64,000 nt of DNA from assembly GCA_029891385.1 (NCBI GenBank), contig CM057228.1:71315523-71379522 (forward strand). Reading direction: 5' to 3'. Made by a program: the position numbers and the translations under genes. Under the pieces are notes generated by a model that saw only the letters and a list, made by a program, of their open reading frames with translations, had not been told where the DNA came from and searched no databases. This document shows, one piece after another, positions 23,600 to 33,692 of the stretch (position 1 is its first letter; each line of letters starts with the position of its first letter). The DNA is from Erythroxylum novogranatense. Taxonomy: Eukaryota; Streptophyta; Magnoliopsida; Malpighiales; Erythroxylaceae.

Positions 23600-24214
23600 T
23601 GTTTGTTTGTAGAATATCCTAAAGAAACAATGGGATATCAATTCTACCTTGCTGAGGAACAAAAGATGTTTGTTTCAAAGCATGTTGTCTTTTTAGAGAA
23701 AGAGTTTCTTTTACAAGAAGACAGTGGGAGCAAAATTGAACTTGAAGAAGTTCAAGATGCTCGAACAAACGCAGATCAATTGCCTGAACCTGAAACTGTG
23801 ACTCATACAGATGAAGTAACAGTTCAACCTTCTACAACACATGAAGTTCATAGGTCACGTAGGATACGCTCTGTTCCCGAGAGATATAGATTTCTCGTGA
23901 ATGAACAGAATGATGTATTGCTCATAGAAGATAATGAGCCTTCCACCTATGAAGAGGTTCTGAGGAGTTCAGAGTCTGAGAAATGGCTTCATGCCATGAA
24001 GGCTGAAATGGATTCCATGTATGAAAACCAAGTATGGACTTTGGTTGAGGCACCCGAAGGAATAAAACCTATAGGGTGTAAATGGGTTTTCAAAAAGAAA
24101 ACCGATATGGATGGTAATGTGATTACCTATAAAGCAAGGCTTGTGGCTAAAGGTTTTCGTCAAAGACAAGGTCTCATCAACGATCCAAACACGTACTCCG
24201 CAGATATCATCTGA
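23600..24214 (+). pseudogene. Copia integrase C-terminus and N-terminal RT, truncated by deletion
   Basis: Continues directly after the stop: LFVEYPKETMGYQFYLAEEQ, a Glu/Thr-rich linker, then RRSRRIRSVPERY-type sequence and the RT entry EKWLHAMKAEMDSMYENQVW, TLVEAPEGIKPIGCKWVFKK, NVITYKARLVAKGFRQRQG. The frame ends at 24214, before any RT catalytic motif, where the sequence jumps to the end of RNase H. No YVDD box exists in the element. Confidence 0.92.
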
Positions 24215-24366
24215 TTAGGGAGATCATTGGTCGAGGTGATGTCCAGATAGAGAGAATTCCCACCGAGCAAAATATTGTTGATCCGTTGACGAAGCCATTA
24301 TCACAGAAAAGCTTTGATTCTCATGTACTCGCCTATGGTATTAGATATCAAGGCAATTGGCTTTAG
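24215..24366 (+). pseudogene. RNase H C-terminal remnant after the deletion junction
   Basis: The frame reads REIIGRGDVQIERIPTEQN, IVDPLTKPLSQKSFDSHVL and GIRYQGNWL with a stop at 24364-24366. This is the conserved end of plant copia RNase H. It abuts the RT N-terminus, so roughly 1.5-2 kb of RT/RNase H coding sequence is missing compared with a normal copia polyprotein. That estimate comes from family knowledge. Confidence 0.85.
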
Positions 24367-24368
24367 GT

Positions 24369-24382
24369 CAAGTGGGAGATTT
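24369..24382 (+). other. Polypurine tract of the copia element
   Basis: CAAGTGGGAGATTT ends at the TG of the 3' LTR. AAGTGGGAGA is the common plant copia polypurine tract. Confidence 0.88.
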
Positions 24383-26121
24383 TGTTAAAGTAGTGCCCTA
24401 AAGGCAATCGCCTTTAGCGCGTTTTGTACAAAATTGTGTATAGACTTTATGAATAAATAAAGAAAGGCACATTTCATTAATTTGATGTTCATTATTTATG
24501 AATTGATATTGATCTATAAGCAAATTAATGAAGTCCATGATATATGACATAGCATGAAGGAAATTATGATGTGATCATACTATTGAGATTCCTATCATGT
24601 GCAATTATGTCAGTATCTAAGTTATCCCTAGTCATAGGATTACTGAAACCGGACATCGTTAATCCGGAGAGACTAGCACATGTCAAGCTCCTTGATTTGA
24701 TCAGCGGTGGATCTCGAAGCGTAAATATGAGATGTTTAGGGTTGAGATGTGAATGCTTACTAGAGGTAGTAAGTACATTGGATGACCTACTATGAGATCA
24801 TCACATGGATGTCCTATTCTAATGTCAGTGATAATCTCATCATAGCAATGGTGCAAATATCCTTAGACTTGAGGTACTCAAGGATATCTTAGATACTGAT
24901 TCTGTGCTTTGACTCCATTCCTTGTTGCCTTACAGAGGTCGCTCATAGGATGGTGATTAGGTACAGCTTGAGGTATTCGAAGGTAATTGAGTAGCCAATA
25001 AAGGATTCATCACTTCTGTGATAGCAGAAGATGATACCCATGGCCTCTTGTCAAAGTCATTACTTGAAAATATCTGGCCGGAGTTCATATGTCATGAAGA
25101 GTGTCTTCAGTGACATATAAAGTAATAAGTCCCAGGACAAAAACTGATATCACTTGGACTAGATTTGACGTAGTCAGTATAGCAAGAGTTGACACTTTGC
25201 CCATACTCATAACCAAGTAGGGTATAACATGGTGAAAGGACGAATTGCACAGTAATTATCTATGGAAAGGTTCGTGATATGGTTCGTGATGAACATAGGT
25301 TCATTCGTCAAACCAATTACTTTCCAGTCAATTGGGGGTCATGATGTGTTGTTAGATATCGCTCATGACTTGCTTGGATTAAGTGTTAATCTAAGTGGCC
25401 AACATAACCGGGAACCTAATGGGTCACACGCATAAGAGTGACTCGGAGAATTCGTAAAATAGTTTTGGATAGAGATCCAATAAATAGAGAGCAATAGAAC
25501 TAAATGGATCCCGATGAGATCGGGATATGTCCCGATGAGATCGCGACATTAATATTGTTGAAACAGGTCTCTGATGTTTTTTCATATCGGGACACAGTGG
25601 TAGGTAGAGACCGAATTCAGTGTGTTGGACCACTTCACATTTATATATATATATATCTTATTAATTAATTAAGTAATATATATATATATATATATGGCTA
25701 ACGTGGAAAGCTCACCACTTTAGCATTTAATGTCTTTAAATGGTTAAAGACAAATGGTGTTGATGGTCGTTGGTTTTAAGAAAGGGTTTTAAAATCCAAA
25801 GCTTCTCCTCTCTTCATCATCTTTCTTCAAGCTTCATCTTCTTCTCCAAGCTTCACCATCTTCTTCTCCTTGAGCTCTCCAAGAATAAGGTAAGAGCTAG
25901 CACTCTCTCCCTTATTCTAGCTATTCCTGGGTCAAAGGGTTTGCCTCGGTTAGGTTCTCCGACCTCTGCGTGGATACCGTTAGAGACAGTCTCCTTTGGT
26001 CGTTATGGTTTGACTTCGTTATATAGACACATAGATCCTGACTTTCGGGAAGGTCCAAGAATAAAAATTTTTGTTTTTCCGCACCGTGTATATGTGATGT
26101 ACACACCGAGATTTTCTTACA
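24383..26121 (+). repeat. 3' LTR of the copia element
   Basis: 1739 bp from TGTTAAAGTAGTGCCC to GATTTTCTTACA, followed by TATAC. It is closely similar to the 5' LTR with scattered substitutions and a longer (TA)n tract near 25640-25695. The first bases TGTTAAAG differ from TGTTAGAG in the 5' LTR. Confidence 0.93.
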
Positions 26122-26425
26122 TATACTAGTATGTGTATTTACCATAGTGTGTTATGTTACACATGTCATAATTGGTAATATCACTATACATATACTAATA
26201 CACATAGTAGTGTATGTTATAGTGTAAAGTGTGTACACTACCATAGTATATTAGTATATAACATACTAGTATATGTATAGTATGCATCAAGTATACATGC
26301 ATGTGAGTTACCATACATTATATAACAATGGTAACCATGTAAATTATAGTGTATAGTTATGCAATAATACACTCTGAGATGACTTTATAGATAAAGTTAT
26401 TACCAAATGCTAGATGATGCGGACT

Positions 26426-26520
26426 AGTACATTACCACTACCATTGTAAGTATTATACTAGTACATTACCACTACCATCGTAATTATTATACTAGTACTA
26501 TACCACTACCATTGTTTTCA
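26426..26520 (+). repeat. 34-bp tandem repeat, about 2.8 units
   Basis: Units 26426-26459, 26460-26493 and 26494-26520 share AGTAC, ACCACTACCAT and TATTATACT. The ACCACTACCATT core also appears singly at about 7840 and 29350, so it may be part of the ancestral repeat of the RY block. Confidence 0.85.
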
Positions 26521-26539
26521 CGAATGGGCATAACTTTAC

Positions 26540-26569
26540 CTATCTCTAAAATGTAGACATCATGTACTA
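26540..26569 (-). repeat. 30-bp module, inverted copy of 1968-1997
   Basis: On the minus strand it starts TAGTACATGATGTCTAC and ends GATAG, matching 1968-1997 with one difference. Shorter copies of its core occur near 16460, 16513-16532 and 29792-29807. Confidence 0.85.
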
Positions 26570-26830
26570 TATCATGTCAAAATATAGTATATATTACATA
26601 ATGTGATGTGTAATTGGTAATAGTATGTCACACTATATATATTAGTATCTACACTCACCATGGTAGAAATATGATGTAGTTATGCATGTACATAGCATAA
26701 CTATTAGTATGGCTACCATAATAATGTCAAACTTATATACTATAGGGAATATGTGTATTATGCATGTGTACACAATGTAAACATACACAATGGATACATA
26801 TTGTCTACACTCAGCATATCATGGATATTA

Positions 26831-26862
26831 CATTTATACCATACTATAGTATGGTATAAATG
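26831..26862. repeat. Perfect 32-bp palindrome
   Basis: CATTTATACCATACTA is followed without spacer by its exact reverse complement. A loop-free palindrome of this length can extrude as a cruciform. Confidence 0.9.
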
Positions 26863-26928
26863 ATTTATGTGCATGCGTACATTGTGGTGTGTACTATTAT
26901 AGTAGCATACATATAATTGCATATTATA

Positions 26929-26996
26929 ATACCACGCTACTACATGTTATTTAGTATGTGTACTATGCATAACATAGTATCTATAGTATTTATGTG
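26929..26996 (-). repeat. 68-bp dispersed inverted repeat, arm 2
   Basis: Reverse complement of 4799-4866 with two mismatches by eye. Confidence 0.9.
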
Positions 26997-27271
26997 TATG
27001 CATAGTACATATAACATATGGTATATGCATACATGTGTACCATTATAATACATGTTAGGGTAATGTATTACGTGTGCACCATAGTTGCATGTATGTGTAT
27101 TATGCATTTACATAATACCGCTACCATATAACTATACATATGTAACTACAATAGTGTACTATATGCATGTGCTATACGTCTATATAATATGCACATGTAT
27201 CAATTATATGCATATCTGTTAGTACATATAGTGATGTACAAATGGTGAGTGCATACACCATGTCCTAGTAA

Positions 27272-27339
27272 CATGTATACATATGCATAATATAACCATT
27301 GCATGTACACAATGGTTATATTATGCATATGTATACATG
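27272..27339. repeat. Perfect hairpin, 30-bp arms and 8-nt loop
   Basis: Arm 1 is 27272-27301 (starts CATGTATACATATGC) and arm 2 is 27310-27339, its exact reverse complement. The loop is CATGTACA. Confidence 0.92.
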
Positions 27340-27776
27340 CATACACATAAATGTAGCAGTGCATTTAATATACACTACATATATGTGTATATAATACTAG
27401 GTATATACTAGTATGGTAACATTGGACAATACACAAGTGTGACACAATGTACCATTTCCATATGCACTGTAGTGGTGTACATGCACATAATACTACATTG
27501 TAACACATAGTGTACCATGCACATATATAGTTACTACTATGGCAATGTGATATAGTAGTAACATAACTATTGCCATAATGTTAGTATAGTGTAATGAATA
27601 GTATATTATTTATATGTGTACCATTATAACAATATTGTTATAGTATATGGTACTAGTTACATAGTGTAGTATGTGGTATATGCAATACTATTTATGCTAT
27701 TACATATGTACATAACATAAATAGTAATGGTGCATAATGTACTCACCATAATCAATGTACATGGTTATGCGACATA

Positions 27777-27841
27777 GTGTAAGTAGTTATGTATACATAT
27801 ACATTATAGCTGCATATGTATACATTATAACTACTTACACT
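27777..27841. repeat. Hairpin with 25-bp arms and a 3-nt bulge
   Basis: 27777-27801 (AGTGTAAGTAGTTATGTATA and on) pairs with 27814-27841; the right arm carries three extra bases in ATTATA. The loop is 12 nt. Confidence 0.8.
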
Positions 27842-28576
27842 AATAAACTATGGATAGTACCATACACTTAGAACATGCATGTATGAAATAACTATTACAT
27901 ATGCATATAACTATAGTGAATATGTACAAATCACATTTATGGTATACATTATCACAATGTAATACAATTTATACAATTTTGAAAGTATTATGCTAGTACT
28001 TACATACATGCATGATGCATAATTTAATAGCCATGCATATACACATGCATGTACATAGTATAATATACATGTGCACTTATACACTTGCATGTACATAGTA
28101 TAATACACATGTGCATACCACACATGGTATATACCAATATTAGTTATGACACAATCCGATGAAGTATAATAGTATAATCATGTACTAGCATTCAGTTATG
28201 CATGTGTAGTATATGCATAGTTATATGATACTAGTATGTACAATATAATGCCATATGTACAATATGTACAATAGACATGAGTGTACACACATGGGTATGC
28301 ACATATGGTAATATGAACATATAATACTACTAGGTACTAGTATATGTATTATGCATGGCTACATAAATGATGGCACTAATATATGTGCATAATGTTATAT
28401 GTATAGTAATATAACATTTGGATATTAACTATAGTGACATATGGATACATTCATATGTACCATTAGTATCTATGCATGTTGTGTGTGCATACTATATGTG
28501 TGCATCGTATAACATGCACTAGTGTGCATATATTATGTAATTGGTATGCACTATATCTATACACTATACGACGCGA

Positions 28577-28604
28577 ATAGTTATGTTATAGCTAACATAA
28601 CTAT
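28577..28604. repeat. Short perfect hairpin
   Basis: ATAGTTATGTTA, loop TAGC, then TAACATAACTAT. Flanking CTATACACTAT and ATAGTGTATAG could extend it as a second, interrupted stem. Confidence 0.8.
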
Positions 28605-30573
28605 ACATAGTGTATAGTGCATACCATGGTACATGTACCGTATGTATAACAGTGGTATGCACTATATGTGTAATATCATGTATGTGTACATAGTATGCAT
28701 ACCAAGCATTGCATACGGTATGTTATCAGTATGTATACATGGTCATGTACGGATAATACAATACAATTGTATTTACATACCACTATGGTATGTAAATAAT
28801 ATACCTTGTACCACTATGTGATACATAATTAGCCTGTATAATTCATATATGAGTATACTATGGTAATATGCATATATGGTATATGCATACTATGTACCCA
28901 TGCAGGTAGTGCATGGGTACCATTTGCTTGTAACATTACCATGCATGTGTATAGTTCACAGCTATGGTAGCAATGTCAATTTTGTATACATTATGCAATC
29001 GTCGTTATTATGAGTACATATATATTTAACTAGTACTCACATATAATACATCATATGGTACACATACGTATAGTACTTGTATACATCACGATTGCATACT
29101 AATAGTATCCTATATGTGGCAATATCATATGTGTAATGGTACTATACCCTGTGGCATAATAGCATAACAAAGACATAATGGCCATGCTTTAGCCACATAC
29201 ATGCTACACCTAGACCCAATATAGTAATACCTAATACATACACAACTATACATGGTATTAATACCACCATGCATGGATATTACTAATGTATATAACTATA
29301 CACTAATACATCGTGATGTGTACCATAGTATATAAGTTTACATTGTTATACCACTACCATTGTATATATCCTAATTATGTTATGTAAAATTATACCATTG
29401 AATGGTAATACATTGGTATATGTTGATGCGCTAGAATGTCACCTACTAATGGTATAACATACCTTGTACAATTACTTATTACATATGGTACCAAAGAACA
29501 CAAATGTAATGTATTATGCTGGTACTAATTATACTAGTACTATACATGTATCACGTATACATACCAATGTACCATATTAGTATGGTATTATATAACATGT
29601 ATAGTGTATATCAATCCCATCATATTGTCATGTTTATCACATCATCTATAGTTATGTATACTACCATTGTGATACGTATAATGCATACACATATAGTGTA
29701 CACATGCATTATGCACATGTATGTTATGCATGTGCTATTATTATGTACATATGTATGACACTATAATGTACCATGCATATATACATGTTATACGATGTCT
29801 ACATTTTGATCTTCATAACATAGTCATTCACACATATGTAACTATTGAATAACCATTGTACTATACCCTATGGTATGCGTGCATATAGTGTATGCACTCA
29901 ATATATGTAATACACATAACTATGCATATGCATATACATGGTATAGTAAATATAACGATGTTATATATACTGTTGTTACACTATGTATTGCTACAATTAG
30001 TGCATATACTATGCATACATGGTGCATGTACACTATAACTCAAGTACAAATATGCATAGTATGGTAACCATAACCATAGTGGTGACTATTACATGGTGCA
30101 TAGTATAACCATGCATATGCATATACTTACATTGCATATACACATGACAACTATGTAGCATATTAAACATATGCACTTACCATGTGTACATTGCCATGTG
30201 ATGATACCATACATGTACACAACTATGGTGAGTGCAAAAGTACACATATATAGTGCAATAGTGTATGTATACTATGTATACTTTACATACATACATGTGA
30301 TGTATAGTATATACATATACATGTATCATAATTGCTATATACATGTATGGTATATGTACACTATAGTGTAGCAATAGTAGTTATTGGCATAGTATTACCA
30401 TGTATGTATTCACACATACTGTAGCATAGTACACTATTGTAGTGGTAGCTCATTACTGTATGTACCAATACTAGTACATCATGTAATAGTACGCATATAC
30501 TATGCATTATGTTATTTTTTGTACCATACTATGGTTAGTGCATATATTGTATACTTTGTAATACAAGGTATAC

Positions 30574-32751
30574 TGTTAGACCCTGAATTTTTTATGATGA
30601 TATTAAGTATGAATTGTGATAATTATGTGATTAAGGCTTCGTTTGATTTATTTTGGAGTATTAGTGGACAATTGAGGTATATTTGCGTTAAATGTGGTTT
30701 AATGAGAGTTAATGGGTATTTTAGGAAGATTGCTTAGGTAGAAATTGGTTTAGGCTTGTGAGAAGGGTAACTTAGTCTTTGTCCATTTAGAATCAAGAGA
30801 AAGAAGATAGAAAGAGAGGAAAAGAGGAGGAAAGAAAGAAAAGAGAAGAAGAAAAGAAGGTGTGCACCGTCGGTGAAGGAAGAAGAAGAGAAGAGAGGGT
30901 TTTTCGATCTTTGAGATTTTCGACAGTTTGAAGCTATTTCCGGGTACGTTATGCTTTGTTTAACCTTGTTTCGGTTGGATTAAACCTAAGGATAGGTTGA
31001 TAGTAGCAGAATCAGTGGTTTTAGGGTTTGTAAAGCAAAAATGGTGAGATTTCTTGGGTTGATGCATTTGTCACTGATTTTGAGCTGTTAATGGGTTAGA
31101 AATGTAGTATAAGTCTTGATCTAAGGTTTAAATGTGTTGCATTTGAGTTTGGATAAGGATCGAAGTTGAAAAATGTAGGAAAATGGGGTTCGGAGTCGCT
31201 GCTCCGACCCACACGTCGCGATGTGCGCAAGAGCACGCCGCGGCGTGCGGAGAAATTGGTGACGCCGCGTGCACTAGGTGCACGTCGCTTTCGTGCACGC
31301 CGTGGCGCACGAGTGTGCACGTCACGGCATGCAAGAATTGCGCACGTCGCAACACACACTTTGGTACACGCTGCGGCGAGCGCCGCGGCGAGCCCCCCTA
31401 TTTTTCGAAAGATGTTTTTGATATTATTTTGGGCATATCTTTTGGTGTAGATGTCCAATTGAGGTGATTCTTGATCCGTTGAGAACTAGAGCTCAAGGAC
31501 TACAAGTTCTATGAAGAAGGGAAGTTCGGAATTAGTCTGTAAGGGTTCGGAATTCTAGGAGGAGGTCGAATGTAGACTTTTAATGCTTTATTCCAGCTTT
31601 CCAAGCTTTGATCATTTTTCTGTGGATATTGATTGAATGGCAACTTGGTTGTTTTAGGAAACCAAGCTAACCCGATTTCATCGCAAGAGGAAGGACACCA
31701 GTGAGTCGACTACTTGAGTGATCTTAGGTGGGTAACATATATTCACACATATTCTTGCCTATGTGTGAATATATGTTATATGTTTGTATGTTACATATGA
31801 ATTGTTATAAGATTTGAATGCTTTTGATTTTGCATACTTTGAAAGAACCATGAGAAGAAATTTCAATTCTGAACATGTTATGCCTAGACTTCGGTCATGG
31901 CATTTTGAACAAATGAAAGATTGAAAGCATATCATCTGATAGAATGATTATGAGCATGATTATGTGCTTTTGTTTGGGCGAGAGTGGAACCATTTCGTTC
32001 TTCATGTGCACGTAGACAAGAGCCTTCTCCCGGCTGCCCGCTTGTGGCCTATGAGATCCAAATAGACTCATTTCGTTCAGGGTGTAAACTCAGTTTCTCC
32101 CTTTTGTTTCCATGGAACCCTCGAGCCATTGTGATGTGCATTGCATATGTGAATTGTTCATTGTGAATGCTTTGTGACATATTTATGAATTGAATTAAGT
32201 ATATTGAATGCGTAAATTGTTCGAGTAGCATGTGAATGCTTGACTTGATGTCTGTATAGATATAATATATATACATTCATATGCTGGAATTTGTGCTAGT
32301 TGCCGATGGCTATAATTATATTAGCCACTGAGTTGTGTAGCTCAACCCATTACTTTCCCTCCTCAAGTGCAGAACAGGCCGACTGTTGATCTTGCGAGGC
32401 ATCGGAAACTTCGAGCTAATTAGGAACTTTGTATTAAGTCCGTATTTTGGTTGGCCCTCCGAGCATATTATCATGGAGCATTTTCATGTATTTTTGGATG
32501 GCAACTTATTTTGTATTTTGGATGATTTTGAACACTTGTTAAATGTCTTCAGGTTGTACTGGCATGAGTTTAATTCATGATTTAAATGCATGTGTAAGTG
32601 CTGGATTGTATGAGAATGGTTGTGTGCAAATTATGATCGAAATATGTATATGTTTAAATGTTGGGATCGGGTCTGACGTTTTAGGGTGTCCGTCGCCGGC
32701 GCAACCCGAGGGGCGCCTCGGGAATCGGGGATCCGGGACCTGGGCCCAACA
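30574..32751 (+). repeat. 5' LTR of the Tekay-like element
   Basis: 2178 bp from TGTTAGACCCTG to GGGCCCAACA. It includes purine-rich GAAGAAGAG tracts near 30790-30890 and a CpG-rich minisatellite at 31211-31398. GC-rich sequence also marks the 3' end (CGGGAATCGGGGATCCGGG). Confidence 0.92.
31211..31398 (+). repeat. CpG-rich minisatellite in the 5' LTR
   Basis: About 188 bp of imperfect units around 25 bp built on GTGCACGCCGCGGCGTGC, in an LTR that is otherwise AT-rich. The matching part of the 3' LTR (38274-38414) is about 141 bp; the 5' copy has one extra unit of about 39 bp plus a short extra GCGCCGCGGC piece. Arg/Ala-rich open frames here are by-products of the repeat. Confidence 0.88.
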
Positions 32752-32755
32752 TGTT

Positions 32756-32767
32756 TGGTATCAGAGC
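32756..32767 (+). other. Primer-binding site, Tekay-like element
   Basis: TGGTATCAGAGC lies four bases after the LTR end and matches the plant initiator tRNA-Met type site. Confidence 0.92.
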
Positions 32768-32918
32768 GCCTAGGTTTAGTGTCCTTGGCTTAGAATGCAT
32801 ATAGGACAAACTATGTGATATATGATTAAATGTTGCATTGATTAAGTGACATGCACATCATGCATACATGTAGATTGACCTGTAGCTAATCCGTAGTGTT
32901 TACCTTTGAAGGAGTACG

Positions 32919-33692
32919 ATGCCACCTCGTAGAAGAACATGAGGAATTATGCAAGGATCTGCTGCACCTGACTCTCCGACTAGAGAGGAGAGGACTGATG
33001 AGTCAGTAGCCCCAGGGAATGCTGAGGCTTCTGTAGGGCTAGGTAATGAGCCCCTTCCGTCGCCAACTCAGGAGTCGCCAGCTATGCAGGAGCAAGTGCC
33101 TCCTTTGGATCCGAGATTGTTCCAGGCCTTTACTTAGGCATTTATGTGCAGTATGGGCGGATGCCACGCCTTTTGCTTCAACCCATTTCGAGTAAAGGCG
33201 AGCGGTTTGACCGATTGAGGAAGTATGGGGCAGTTGACTTCTTTGGGACATCAGATCCTGAAGAAGCTGAGACTTGGCTGAGAAAGACTGAGAGAGTGCT
33301 GGATCAGATGGACTGTGAGGATGATGAGAGGTCATCTATGCTTGCCACTTGCTTGTGGAGATGCTCTGACCGGGTGGGAAGCATGCGGAGTCAAAGGAGA
33401 CCAGAAGGTTTGGCATGGCAGGATTTCGTGGTTGCTTATAAGAAGAAGTACCTATCAGAGGTTTACATTCAGCAGAAGCAGAGGGAGTTCCTTAGTCTCA
33501 CTCAGAGGGAGATGTCAGTGAGTGACTATAAGCGTCGGTTCACGCAGTTGGCGAGATATGTTTCAGATCTGATGCTGAGCGAGGCTGCTAGATGTCGCCG
33601 GTTTGAGTCGGGTCTGCACTTGGCTATCAGAGAGAAGGTGATAGTGCAGAACTTCACGAACTTCAGCGATTGGTTGGTAGAACTTCCAATGA
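32919..33692 (+). pseudogene. Gag of the Tekay-like element, N-terminal and capsid part
   Basis: ATG at 32919 begins MPPRRRT and meets TGA at 32940-32942 (probably Arg CGA originally). The same frame goes on through IMQGSAAPDSPTREERTDES to TAG at 33135-33137. A frameshift near 33140 leads to the capsid region: KYGAVDFFGTSDPEEAETWL, TERVLDQMDCEDDERSSMLA, WQDFVVAYKKKYLSEVYIQQ, KQREFLSLTQREMSVSDYKR and FTQLARYVSDLM. Another shift near 33675 passes into the nucleocapsid frame. In the family Gag forms the particle core. Confidence 0.9.

Larger units (their letters stand above)
17883..26121 (+). mobile_element. Ty1/copia element with internal deletion of most of RT and RNase H
   Basis: 8239 bp flanked by the perfect target duplication TATAC (17878-17882 and 26122-26126). 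LTRs of 1732 and 1739 bp start TGTTA and end TTACA or CTACA. A primer site matching plant initiator tRNA-Met, a long leader, Gag, protease remnant, integrase, the start of RT, a deletion joined to the very end of RNase H, and a polypurine tract follow. Integrase before RT is diagnostic for copia. The element cannot supply its own RT. Confidence 0.95.
26122..30573. repeat. RY block, segment 4
   Basis: 4.45 kb of RY-type DNA with no credible gene. It contains the rest of the 205-bp duplication (to about 26290), a three-unit 34-bp tandem array (26426-26520), an inverted 30-bp module (26540-26569), a perfect 32-bp palindrome (26831-26862), the second arm of the 68-bp inverted repeat (26929-26996), a perfect 30-bp-arm hairpin (27272-27339), a bulged hairpin (27777-27841) and a short hairpin (28577-28604). 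It ends at the 5' LTR of the Tekay-like element. Confidence 0.8.

Noticed and set aside
30569..30573. TATAC as a shared target duplication between the copia and Tekay-like elements
   Set aside because: TATAC is a very common word in the RY block, and the Tekay-like element has lost its right end, so no pair can be shown.
31096..31467. Arg/Ala-rich open frames in the LTR minisatellite
   Set aside because: They exist in several frames on both strands, as expected of a CpG repeat, and have no start context or family match.
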